Positions 1 to 5,778 of a stretch of DNA of 13,971 nucleotides are shown one piece after another. A model generated the notes under the pieces. That model worked only from the letters and a program-made list of their open reading frames with translations, did no database searches and was not told the DNA's origin. Origin of the DNA: an uncultured Caulobacteraceae bacterium (GTDB taxonomy: Bacteria; Pseudomonadota; Alphaproteobacteria; Caulobacterales; TH1-2); the NCBI GenBank assembly GCA_937967425.1, contig CALBST010000292.1:1-13971 (forward strand), given 5' to 3'. The stretch's first letter is position 1; the number at the start of each line of letters is the position of its first letter. The translations under genes were made by a program, and so were the position numbers.

Positions 1-1515
1 GGCTTCCAGCCAAGCGCGCAGGCGTTGATCTCGTTCTCGAACCTGGCTGGCATCGATCCTGCGCCGTTGCTGGATTCGCTCTATCGCTATCCGTACGGTT
101 GCACCGAGCAGCTCACCTCGGTGGCGATGCCGCTGCTCTACTACAATACGCTTGCGGCCGAAGCGAACCGCGCCGCCGATCCGCGCATTCGCCGCCGCAT
201 CCAAGAAGCGGCGACACAATTGCTCGATCGCCAAGCGCCGGACGGTTCGTTTGGACTATGGAGTGCGGGCGATGGCCACGCGACGCCGTGGCTCGGCGCC
301 TACGCGACGGATTTCTTGTTGCGGGCGCAACGCGCAGGTTACGCCGTGCCACGTCAGCCGATGCAGCAAGCCTACAGCGCGCTTCGGCGTGTCGCGCGGC
401 TGAACGATTTCGGCTCCGTGCGCTACGAGTTCGACGTCTATCGCTGGCCCGGTTCGAACGACACAAGCGAGTTGCTGCGTTCGCGCGCCGCCGCCTATGC
501 GCTCTACGTTCTGGCGCGCGCGGGTGAAGCCGATATCGGCCAGCTCCGGTATTTCCACGATAACCGCCTGAACAATGAGCCTTCGCCGTTGGCGCGGGCG
601 CAGATCGGTGCGGCGCTGGCCCACATGGGCGACCGTGCGCGCTCGCGCAACGCCTTCCGTCTGGCGGAGCGGGCGCTTGGCTATCGCAATATCGGTGACT
701 GGTATCAGACGCCGCTGCGCGATCTCGCCGGCGTGTTGGCGTTGGCCGCTGAAGCGGGTGAGACCGAGTTGGTCGATCGTCTGCGCCGCCGCCTCGAACG
801 CGACGCACCGGACGCAGGCGATCTGATGACACAAGAGCAAGTGCAATTGCTGCTCGCGGCGAATGCACTGCAAGAGCGCGCTGGCCCCGTGAACGTGACG
901 CTGAACGGTCAAGCCTTGGCCGAACGCCGCACGATGGCGAATGCGCAGCAGCTTGCCGCTGGCCTCGTGTTCCGCAACGCGGCGCGCGGCCCGGTGTGGC
1001 GGACGATGGCGCTCACCGGTGCGCCGATCCAAGCGCCGCCTTCGATGCGGGCCGGCTACACGATCGATAAGACCATCTACCGTCTCGACGGAACGTTGGC
1101 TGATCTAGGTTCGTTGCGCCAAGGCGATCGGGTCGTCGTCGTGCTCTCGGGCCAGCCCGAAGGCGCGCGCAACTTCCCGACAGTGCTCGTCGATCTGCTG
1201 CCGTCCGGCTTGGAGATCGAGACGCTGCTTAATCCGAGCGATGGCGCGGGCGCGACGGGCTATGATGGCACGACGCGCAACGGGCCGTTCGCCTGGATCG
1301 GCTCGATCACCTACACGCAAGTGCAGGAGATGCGCGACGATCGCTATGTGGCATCGGCGAATCTGCGCGGCCAGTTCCGATACGCGTACATCGCGCGTGC
1401 GGTGACGCCAGGCCGCTACACGCTGCCCGCGGCGCAAGTCGAGGACATGTATCGCCCAGGCGTGATGGCGCGGACCGAGACCGGCACGATCGTGATCGCG
1501 CCGCGGGGCGGCTAA
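1..1515 (+). CDS. Alpha-2-macroglobulin family protein, C-terminal part (5' end outside window)
   Basis: The reading frame is open from base 1, so this is the last 504 codons of a longer gene; bacterial alpha-2-macroglobulins are usually about 1,500-1,900 residues. At fragment residues 30-37 it reads YPYGCTEQ. This is the CxEQ thioester motif (Cys34, Gln37) of the thioester domain, which covalently traps attacking proteases in the periplasm. The helical repeats after it (about 40-300) fit the alpha/alpha toroid of that domain. The beta-rich C-terminal part (about 320-500) fits the receptor-binding-like macroglobulin domain. The TTG at 25 is an internal codon, not a start. pbpC follows after the stop with a Shine-Dalgarno that overlaps this gene's stop codon, so the two are an operon, as in the known yfhM-pbpC pair of E. 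coli. Family assignment is secure; the protease-trap role is from family knowledge. Confidence 0.93.
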   Translation, partial: GFQPSAQALISFSNLAGIDPAPLLDSLYRYPYGCTEQLTSVAMPLLYYNTLAAEANRAADPRIRRRIQEAATQLLDRQAPDGSFGLWSAGDGHATPWLGAYATDFLLRAQRAGYAVPRQPMQQAYSALRRVARLNDFGSVRYEFDVYRWPGSNDTSELLRSRAAAYALYVLARAGEADIGQLRYFHDNRLNNEPSPLARAQIGAALAHMGDRARSRNAFRLAERALGYRNIGDWYQTPLRDLAGVLALAAEAGETELVDRLRRRLERDAPDAGDLMTQEQVQLLLAANALQERAGPVNVTLNGQALAERRTMANAQQLAAGLVFRNAARGPVWRTMALTGAPIQAPPSMRAGYTIDKTIYRLDGTLADLGSLRQGDRVVVVLSGQPEGARNFPTVLVDLLPSGLEIETLLNPSDGAGATGYDGTTRNGPFAWIGSITYTQVQEMRDDRYVASANLRGQFRYAYIARAVTPGRYTLPAAQVEDMYRPGVMARTETGTIVIAPRGG

Positions 1516-1520
1516 GGAGG
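1514..1520 (+). promoter_or_regulatory. Strong Shine-Dalgarno deciding the pbpC start
   Basis: AAGGAGG overlaps the TAA of the upstream gene (1513-1515). It lies 4 nt before ATG 1525 but only 1 nt before GTG 1522. The spacing favours ATG 1525 as the pbpC start over the GTG directly before it, and the overlap suggests translational coupling of the two genes. Confidence 0.7.
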
Positions 1521-1524
1521 CGTG

Positions 1525-3591
1525 ATGCGTCGCGGCCCCCGTGTCGCGCTGCCGCTAACGGCGAGTGGCAAGCGTTGGGCCGCTGCGCTCGGCGTCTTGC
1601 TGCTGACCGTGCTGGCGCTGGACTTGGCGTTCGCGCCGCCGCTGCATCGCGTGCGTGAGGTTTCGCCGGTTGTGCTCGATCACAACGGCGAATGGCTGAT
1701 GGCGTTCACGACGCGCGATGGCGCATGGCGGCTTGAAGCGCGGCTCGACGAAATCGATCCGGAGTTTCAGCGGCGGCTGATCGCGATCGAAGATGAGCGC
1801 TTCTGGTTTCACCCCGGCTTCGATCCGATCGCGCTGACGCGGGCGAGTATTTCCTATGTACGGGCAGGGCGCGTCACTCAGGGCGGCTCGACGATCACGA
1901 TGCAATTGGCGCGGCTGCTCGAGCCGCGCCCGCGCACGATTGGCTCGAAGCTCATTGAGATACTCCGCGCCATGCAGATCGAAGCGCGGATGTCGAAGCG
2001 CGAGATTTTGGCGGCGTATCTGACGATGGCGCCTTACGGCGGCAATCTCCAGGGCGTTCGCGCCGCTTCACGCGCGTATTTTCAACGCGACCCGCAATGG
2101 CTCGACGATTCCGAGATGGCGCTTCTGATCGCGCTGCCTCAAGCGCCGGAAGCGCGGCGGCCGGACCGGCATCCGCAAGCGGCGCGCGCGGCCCGCGATC
2201 GCGTGCTCGACATGTTTGTTCGTGCGAACCTGATCACGCGCCGCCGCGCGGCGGAAGGCAGAGAGAGCGCTATTCCGACGCGTTCGCCGTTCCCATACTC
2301 GGCGCCGCATGCGGCCTATGCGCTGGTGCGGGAGAATCCGGGCGCGGGCGTGATCCATTCTTCTCTCGACGCGACGCTGCAGCGCGACCTGGAAGCGCTG
2401 GTGCGCCGCAACGCCGGATCGTTGGAACGCGATGCGCAGATTTCCATCCTGGCCGTGCAGATTGACAGCCGCGCGGTCCGTGCGCGGGTCGGCGGCGCCG
2501 GCCGTGATCGGGCCGGCGGCTATATTGATATGACGCGCGCCGTGCGCTCGCCGGGTTCGGCGCTGAAGCCGTTCCTTTATGCGATCGCCTTCGATGAAAA
2601 CATCGCGGCGCCGGAGACATTGGTGCGCGATGCGCCGCGGCGCTTCGGCGGCTATCTGCCTGAAAACTTCGACCGGCGTTTCCACGGCGACGTTACCCTC
2701 GAAGACGCGCTTCGCCATTCGCTGAACTTGCCTGCGGTGGCGACCTTGGAGCGAATTGGCGCCGGCCGTTTCCGGTCGGCGCTGCTGCGCGCTGGAGCGC
2801 AGGTGCGGATGCCGCGGCGTGCCAACGCCGAACCGGGCTTGGCGCTGGCGCTCGGCGGCGTCGGCATGACGCTCGAGGATTTGGTGCAGCTCTATGCGGC
2901 GCTCGGCGATGAGGGCGATGCGCGGCCGCTGGTGACGGGCGATGTGGCACCATTCGCGTTCTCGCGGCGATTTGTGCGTCCGGAAACGGCAGAGCGTGTG
3001 CTGGAGATTCTGGCGAGCTCGCCGCATCCCGCCGGACGCGTGCCGGCGCAGATTGCGCAAGGCGCGCCGCAGGTGGCGTTCAAGACAGGTACATCCTACG
3101 GCTTCCGCGACGCCTGGGCGCTCGGGGTTTCGAACGGCTACGCCATTGGCGTGTGGGTCGGGCGTCCGGACGGCGCGCCGCGTCCGGGCGCGACAGGGCG
3201 AAGCGAGGCGTTGCCCATTCTGTTCGAAGCGTTTGATCTGATCGGCGCGCCGCCGCCGCCGGAGCATGAGCAGGAGCTGCATGAGCCTGTTGCGCCGGCG
3301 CTGGCGCGGTTCGAGGGCGGCGAGCGCGAAGGGCTCTCGATTCTGTTTCCGCCGTCAGGCGCCGAAGTGCTTGTGCTGGACTACGGTGCGGAGTCGCGCG
3401 GGCTCTCGCTTTCCGCGCGCGGCGGGCGTGGGCCGCTGACCTGGTACGCCGAAGGCGCGCGCGTGCCGGATGAAGAAACCAGCGGCCGCGCGATCTGGCG
3501 GCCTTCGGCGCCGGGCTTCTACGACGTCACCGTCGTCGATGCTGATGGCCAAAGCGCCAATGTGCGCGTGCGTATTCGCGACCGCGGCTAG
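1525..3591 (+). CDS. pbpC: Penicillin-binding protein 1C (bifunctional peptidoglycan synthase)
   Basis: This class A PBP polymerises lipid II and cross-links peptidoglycan on the periplasmic side of the inner membrane. A membrane anchor lies near residues 15-35. The GT51 glycosyltransferase domain follows, with the catalytic-Glu motif [10 protein letters not shown] (Glu89), [11 protein letters not shown] and [11 protein letters not shown]. The transpeptidase domain has all three motifs: SxxK as S345-A-L-K348, SxN as S399-L-N401, and KTG at 520-522. The C-terminus (about 595-688) matches the beta-sandwich domain found in the PBP1C branch, which separates it from PBP1A/1B. The length (688 residues from ATG 1525) is slightly below the usual 750-800. 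The upstream alpha-2-macroglobulin gene is its conserved partner; the two are thought to defend and repair the envelope after protease or wall damage. An alternative GTG start at 1522 adds one residue. Confidence 0.96.
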   Translation: MRRGPRVALPLTASGKRWAAALGVLLLTVLALDLAFAPPLHRVREVSPVVLDHNGEWLMAFTTRDGAWRLEARLDEIDPEFQRRLIAIEDERFWFHPGFDPIALTRASISYVRAGRVTQGGSTITMQLARLLEPRPRTIGSKLIEILRAMQIEARMSKREILAAYLTMAPYGGNLQGVRAASRAYFQRDPQWLDDSEMALLIALPQAPEARRPDRHPQAARAARDRVLDMFVRANLITRRRAAEGRESAIPTRSPFPYSAPHAAYALVRENPGAGVIHSSLDATLQRDLEALVRRNAGSLERDAQISILAVQIDSRAVRARVGGAGRDRAGGYIDMTRAVRSPGSALKPFLYAIAFDENIAAPETLVRDAPRRFGGYLPENFDRRFHGDVTLEDALRHSLNLPAVATLERIGAGRFRSALLRAGAQVRMPRRANAEPGLALALGGVGMTLEDLVQLYAALGDEGDARPLVTGDVAPFAFSRRFVRPETAERVLEILASSPHPAGRVPAQIAQGAPQVAFKTGTSYGFRDAWALGVSNGYAIGVWVGRPDGAPRPGATGRSEALPILFEAFDLIGAPPPPEHEQELHEPVAPALARFEGGEREGLSILFPPSGAEVLVLDYGAESRGLSLSARGGRGPLTWYAEGARVPDEETSGRAIWRPSAPGFYDVTVVDADGQSANVRVRIRDRG

Positions 3592-3602
3592 TGCAAAGGA
3601 AA

Positions 3603-3634
3603 AGGCGCGGACCGTGGGAGGACGGTCCGCGCCT
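3603..3634 (-). terminator. Intrinsic terminator of small-peptide unit 1
   Basis: A perfect 13-bp stem (3603-3615 with 3622-3634) closes a 6-nt loop. On the minus strand it is followed by TTTCCTTT. There is no T-run on the plus side, so it serves the leftward peptide gene and is not a typical terminator for pbpC, which ends 11 bp before it. Confidence 0.85.
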
Positions 3635-3665
3635 GGCAACTGATGTCGCGATCTCGGGGGAGGGA

Positions 3666-3758
3666 TTACGCGACGATCAGAGCAGCTTGGTACAGCGCCG
3701 CATACGCGACGGGTGCGAAGAGCACGAACGCTGCGAGGACAAAGGCGAGCTTTTTCAT
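3666..3758 (-). CDS. Small secreted/membrane peptide, paralogue 1 (30 aa)
   Basis: The ORF reads ATG to TAA with 30 codons. It starts MKK, runs through a hydrophobic core (LAFVLAAFVLF), has a helix-breaking Pro at position 16 and the box VAYA at 17-20, then ends ALYQAALIVA. This is a textbook Sec signal peptide with a signal peptidase I site after residue 20, leaving a decapeptide. Alternatively it may stay uncleaved as a single-span membrane peptide. The tail shares Q-A-A-x-I-V-A with the three neighbouring paralogues, with synonymous codon differences in the Ala and Pro codons, which supports real translation. The leader has only a weak ribosome site (CGGAAG). It has its own box pair upstream and terminator downstream. 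The function is unknown to me and I recognise no named family. Confidence 0.78.
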   Translation of the reverse strand: MKKLAFVLAAFVLFAPVAYAALYQAALIVA

Positions 3759-3802
3759 CTTACTTACTTCCGAACTGACTTGTTGTTTCCGTGTTGACTA
3801 TG

Positions 3803-3830
3803 AGATGCCGGTGAGGCTCTCGGTGGATGC
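3803..3830 (-). promoter_or_regulatory. GCATCC-N16-GCATCT box pair of unit 1
   Basis: On the minus strand GCATCC (3825-3830) is followed 16 bp later by GCATCT (3803-3808), then CATAGTCAAC. The inner box ends 44 nt before the ATG. The same pair with the same 22-bp period stands before all four peptide ORFs. It may be an alternative-sigma promoter (both boxes as -35/-10) or two half-sites of an activator. Confidence 0.6.
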
Positions 3831-3868
3831 GGCGCCGCGAATTTTCGCGTTGCGTTTGCCCAATACAA

Positions 3869-3896
3869 AAGGCGCGGAGCCCAAGCTCCGCGCCTT
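3869..3896 (-). terminator. Intrinsic terminator of small-peptide unit 2 (possibly bidirectional)
   Basis: A perfect 12-bp stem (3869-3880 with 3885-3896) closes a 4-nt loop. TTTTG follows on the minus strand. On the plus strand a CGTTTTTG run follows the stem, so it could also stop rightward transcription. Confidence 0.85.
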
Positions 3897-3928
3897 CGTT
3901 TTTGACCGTCGCTGGCGGGTGGGCAGGA

Positions 3929-4021
3929 TTAGGCGACGATCTGGGCAGCTTGCGCAAAGATCGCGACGGCGACCGGAGCAAACAGGGCGAAGGCGGCGGC
4001 GATAGAAGCAATCTTGGTCAT
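3929..4021 (-). CDS. Small secreted/membrane peptide, paralogue 2 (30 aa)
   Basis: The ORF reads ATG to TAA with 30 codons, preceded by GAGGGAA about 6 nt before the start, a good ribosome site. It begins MTK, has a hydrophobic core IASIAAAFALF, then FAPVAVA with Pro16 and an A-x-A box, and the tail IFAQAAQIVA. The predicted signal peptidase cut after residue 20 leaves ten residues, the same as in paralogues 1 and 4. Its closest relative is paralogue 3: both have Gln before IVA and share leader sequence. It lies between its own box pair and terminator. Membrane peptide, peptide signal and small toxin are all possible; nothing in the sequence decides between them. Confidence 0.82.
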   Translation of the reverse strand: MTKIASIAAAFALFAPVAVAIFAQAAQIVA

Positions 4022-4058
4022 TTCGTTTCCCTCAGTGTTTCAAACTCTGTTGACTATG

Positions 4059-4086
4059 AGATGCCGGCGCCTCGGCGTTCGGATGC
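4059..4086 (-). promoter_or_regulatory. GCATCC-N16-GCATCT box pair of unit 2
   Basis: On the minus strand GCATCC (4081-4086), 16 bp, then GCATCT (4059-4064) followed by CATAGTCAAC, as in unit 1. The inner box ends 37 nt before the ATG. The 16-bp spacer differs from that of unit 1, while the boxes and spacing do not. Confidence 0.62.
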
Positions 4087-4177
4087 GGCGTGATGAGATT
4101 TTTCTGCACTTCGTTTTCGCATCGCTGTCCGGGCAAAAGCGCGGACCTGGCGTTTCCGCAGATGACGCGCAAAAGAA

Positions 4178-4205
4178 AAGCGCGGAGCCTATTGGCTCCG
4201 CGCTT
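4178..4205 (-). terminator. Intrinsic terminator of small-peptide unit 3
   Basis: A perfect 12-bp stem (4178-4189 with 4194-4205) closes a TATT-type 4-nt loop. On the minus strand TTTTCTTTTG follows the stem base. Confidence 0.87.
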
Positions 4206-4231
4206 CGGGGGTTCGTCACGAGCTGGGGGCG

Positions 4232-4333
4232 TTACGCGACGATTTGGGCGGCTTGCGTGAGCGTCGCCAAGGCGATGGGCGTGAACAGAGCCAGTGCGAC
4301 GGCGAAAGCGGCGAACTTAGAAATTGTGTTCAT
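4232..4333 (-). CDS. Small secreted/membrane peptide, paralogue 3 (33 aa)
   Basis: The ORF reads ATG to TAA with 33 codons. The three extra residues lie in the N-terminal region (MNTISK) and before the hydrophobic core, not in the tail. The core FAAFAVALALF is followed by Pro19, the box IALA at 20-23, and the tail TLTQAAQIVA. The predicted mature part is again exactly ten residues. A GAGGGAA ribosome site lies about 7 nt before the ATG. An upstream ATG seven bases earlier is out of frame and stops at once. The length change confined to the N-terminus, with an unchanged tail length, argues that the tail is the functional unit. Confidence 0.82.
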   Translation of the reverse strand: MNTISKFAAFAVALALFTPIALATLTQAAQIVA

Positions 4334-4370
4334 CTCATTCCCTCAAGTGTTTCAAGCTTCGTTGACTATG

Positions 4371-4398
4371 GGATGCCGCGCGGCGCCGGTTTGGATGC
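4371..4398 (-). promoter_or_regulatory. GCATCC-N16-GCATCC box pair of unit 3
   Basis: On the minus strand GCATCC (4393-4398), 16 bp, then GCATCC (4371-4376) followed by CATAGTCAAC. The inner box ends 37 nt before the ATG, as in unit 2. Confidence 0.62.
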
Positions 4399-4480
4399 AC
4401 GCTCCGTTCGCTCTCGTGCAGAACAGTCTTGCGAAATCGGGATCTCTTACGCGCGCTCTGCTGGTGACCGCACAAAAGAA

Positions 4481-4512
4481 AAGCCGCGAACCTCTAGGGT
4501 GGTTCGCGGCTT
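4481..4512 (-). terminator. Intrinsic terminator of small-peptide unit 4
   Basis: A perfect 12-bp stem (4481-4492 with 4501-4512) closes an 8-nt loop. On the minus strand TTTTCTTTTG follows, the same tail as unit 3, though the stem sequence differs. Confidence 0.87.
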
Positions 4513-4545
4513 CCTTAATTGACCGTCGCAGGCGGGTTTGGGGGA

Positions 4546-4638
4546 TCAGGCGACGATCAAAGCTGCTTGGTTGAGGGTTGCGAACGCGGCAGGCGCGAAG
4601 AAAGCCAGCGCGGCGGCGATGCAGAGAAACTTGGACAT
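4546..4638 (-). CDS. Small secreted/membrane peptide, paralogue 4 (30 aa)
   Basis: The ORF reads ATG to TGA with 30 codons and starts MSK. The hydrophobic core FLCIAAALAFF carries the only cysteine of the family (Cys6), which is not a lipobox. It is followed by FAPAAFA with Pro16, then the tail TLNQAALIVA. The predicted cut after residue 20 leaves a decapeptide. AAGGGAG lies about 8 nt before the ATG. This is the most upstream unit in transcription direction and the nearest to the EF-hand gene. Its leader lacks the CATAGTCAAC block of the other three, and it alone has a CRP-type palindrome upstream, so it may be regulated differently. Function unknown. Confidence 0.8.
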   Translation of the reverse strand: MSKFLCIAAALAFFAPAAFATLNQAALIVA

Positions 4639-4679
4639 TTGCTAGCTCCCTTATTGGCGTTGCGGTTCGTCTGAACCTC

Positions 4680-4707
4680 TGATGCAGCCAAGGTACGGAT
4701 TGGATGC
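4680..4707 (-). promoter_or_regulatory. GCATCC-N16-GCATCA box pair of unit 4
   Basis: On the minus strand GCATCC (4702-4707), 16 bp, then GCATCA (4680-4685). The inner box ends 41 nt before the ATG. Flanking sequence is otherwise unlike units 1-3, so retention of both boxes at an identical spacing is the best evidence that the pair is functional. Confidence 0.58.
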
Positions 4708-4716
4708 AGGGGGCGC

Positions 4717-4732
4717 TGTGACTCCCGTCACA
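4717..4732. promoter_or_regulatory. Candidate CRP/FNR-family operator TGTGA-N6-TCACA
   Basis: TGTGACTCCCGTCACA is a perfect match to the E. coli CRP half-sites (TGTGA-N6-TCACA) and is a 6-bp inverted repeat around TCCC. It sits 9 bp upstream of the outer GCATCC box of peptide unit 4, a plausible activator position. It lies downstream of the EF-hand gene's end. Many alphaproteobacterial CRP/FNR proteins prefer other half-sites, so the factor is uncertain. Confidence 0.4.
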
Positions 4733-4749
4733 CGATCGTGGATAAGGCT

Positions 4750-4781
4750 CCCGGCCGGGGCTGGATGGGGCCCCGGCCGGG
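4750..4781 (-). terminator. Hairpin after the EF-hand gene (probable terminator)
   Basis: A perfect 12-bp stem of almost pure G+C (4750-4761 with 4770-4781) closes an 8-nt loop. It lies 6 bp past the TAG of the EF-hand gene. The minus-strand tail after it is only AGCCTTAT, a poor U-run, so termination may be incomplete or Rho-assisted. It separates the EF-hand gene from the peptide array. Confidence 0.6.
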
Positions 4782-4787
4782 CCCGAA

Positions 4788-5630
4788 CTACCGCCGGCGC
4801 GGCGGTTCGGGTGGAGCGGGGGGCGCCGGCGGCTCCGGCGGCGGCGCAGGCGGCTCGAACCGGACCCGGCCATCGCCATTGGCGTCGCTGGCGTCGAAGA
4901 AACGCAGATGCTGGGCCACGAACTCTTCGCGGCTCAGAGCCCCGTCGCCGTTGCGGTCGGCTTCCTCGGAGTTCGCGATCAGCATCATGAAGGGCACGGC
5001 CGGAACCGGCGGCACTGGCGGGATCGGCGGCACGGGCGCGACGGCGCCTTCGAGCGATGTCCATGAGCCGCCCTCGCCATCGCCACTGCGAATGATGATC
5101 ACATCGCGATCGCCATCGCGGAAGCGCTGGACGTGGCGCTCGGCCCGTTCGGCGTCGCGCTCGGCCCGCTCAGCGGCGCGCTCGGCCAAACGTTCAGCTC
5201 TCTCCGCGGCGCGTTCGGCGTCGCGTTCAGCCCGTTCGATGTGAATCTCGGCTCGCTGCATTGCTTCTTCGATTTCGCGCTCAATGCGCGCTTCGGTTTC
5301 CGGGTCGAGGTCGCCGGTGATGACGCGCACATCGCCGTCGCCGTGGCCGCCGCGGAAGACGCGGACGTTTGGCGCATCAACGCGAACGCGGACGTCGCGG
5401 CGGTCGGCGCTGTCGAGGCGGCCGTCATTATTGGTGTCGAGCTCGCTGAAAATGCGTTCATACGCGGAAGCCGCCTCGGCGCGCGTGATCCAGCCGTCTT
5501 CGTTGGCGTCGATGCGGCTGATCGAGTCGCTGTCGCCGTGGATGATGACGTGCCGGCTGGTGGATTGGGCGCTGGCGGCGGCCACGGTTAACGCCGCGGC
5601 CGCGATGCCCAGGGCGATTGGAAGCTTCAT
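4788..5630 (-). CDS. Exported EF-hand, coiled-coil and proline-rich protein
   Basis: The protein has 280 residues. A signal peptide (1-21, cut after ASA) sends it to the periplasm or beyond. Two EF-hand loops follow: D41-A-N-E-D-G...E52 and D65-T-N-N-D-G...D76. Next come a charged coiled coil of RAER/AER repeats (about 110-170), the segment QRFR...DVIIIRS (168-182), and a proline run (APVPPIPPVPPVP, 198-210). Two more EF-hand loops are at 225-236 (DRNGDG) and 249-260 (DANGDG). The fourth loop ends in Pro instead of the usual Glu/Asp at position 12 and may bind calcium poorly. A Pro/Glu-rich tail ends in RRR. A ribosome site (AGAGGGGA) lies about 6 nt before the ATG. It is divergent from the hydrolase/two-component operon. 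The middle section resembles the sensor domain of the kinase at 7597-9486. Calcium binding is expected from the loops; the role is unknown. Confidence 0.88.
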   Translation of the reverse strand: MKLPIALGIAAAALTVAAASAQSTSRHVIIHGDSDSISRIDANEDGWITRAEAASAYERIFSELDTNNDGRLDSADRRDVRVRVDAPNVRVFRGGHGDGDVRVITGDLDPETEARIEREIEEAMQRAEIHIERAERDAERAAERAERLAERAAERAERDAERAERHVQRFRDGDRDVIIIRSGDGEGGSWTSLEGAVAPVPPIPPVPPVPAVPFMMLIANSEEADRNGDGALSREEFVAQHLRFFDASDANGDGRVRFEPPAPPPEPPAPPAPPEPPRRR

Positions 5631-5712
5631 GTCTTTCCCCTCTTGGCCCGCCGTGCGGGCTGAACATGAGGCGGACCATGAGACTGCTTCGTTTCCCCAG
5701 TACGTCAGCGCT

Positions 5713-5729
5713 GAAACATTGCCGAAACA
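5713..5729. promoter_or_regulatory. GAAACA-N5-GAAACA direct repeat, candidate response-regulator site
   Basis: GAAACA occurs at 5713-5718 and 5724-5729, an 11-bp period. OmpR/PhoB-family regulators bind head-to-tail sites with this period. It lies in the 148-bp region shared by the EF-hand gene (leftward) and the hydrolase-regulator-kinase operon (rightward), so the regulator encoded at 6878 may act here. That link is inference. Confidence 0.4.
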
Positions 5730-5778
5730 GTGCGTCCGTATCTGTCATGCCACGCTAACCGGCTGCGGGAGCCCTTGA

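Larger units (their letters stand above)
3595..4732 (-). repeat. Array of four tandem paralogous small-peptide transcription units
   Basis: Four leftward units occupy this gene-poor stretch, with stop codons at 3666, 3929, 4232 and 4546 (steps of 263, 303 and 314 bp). In transcription order each has a GCATCC-N16-GCATCN box pair, a 37-44 nt stretch to the ATG, an ORF of 30 or 33 codons, and a GC-rich hairpin followed by a T-rich run. The units are diverged in DNA but conserved in the peptide C-terminus, the box spacing and the terminator. This indicates old duplications kept under selection rather than a recent repeat. Units 2 and 3 are the closest pair: their leaders share GAAACACT and GAGGGAA. 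Unit 4 is the most divergent upstream. Confidence 0.85.

Noticed and set aside
2068..3282. 404-codon open frame on the minus strand within pbpC
   Set aside because: It is antisense to a gene with every PBP1C motif. The product is Arg-rich with no domain, the usual result of high GC third positions in the real frame.
3786..3810. TTGACT on the plus strand, repeated at three units, as a rightward -35 box
   Set aside because: No plausible -10 element follows at 16-18 bp in any copy. The conserved block is better read on the minus strand as part of the peptide promoters.
4014..4574. 186-codon plus-strand open frame across the peptide array
   Set aside because: It runs through two hairpin terminators and over two conserved minus-strand ORFs. 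It has no ribosome site, and its apparent internal repeats simply reflect the duplicated units read backwards.
3666..4638. Classical type I toxin-antitoxin locus (Ldr/Ibs-like)
   Set aside because: Hydrophobic tandem ORFs fit in part, but I see no convincing antisense promoter, and the clean signal peptidase box with a conserved tail fits secretion better. Kept only as an alternative.
3666..4638. Bacteriocin or RiPP precursor cluster
   Set aside because: There is no leader/core layout with Cys/Ser/Thr-rich cores, no modification enzyme, and no dedicated ABC transporter in the window.
3595..4732. CRISPR-like or mobile-element repeat array
   Set aside because: The units are 263-314 bp, diverged, each with an ORF and terminator. 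There are no short identical repeats with unique spacers, no transposase, no terminal inverted repeats and no target duplications.
4731..4740. CACGATCGTG 10-bp palindrome
   Set aside because: It overlaps the CRP-like site and is short and GC-balanced; chance occurrence is likely and it is not repeated at other units.
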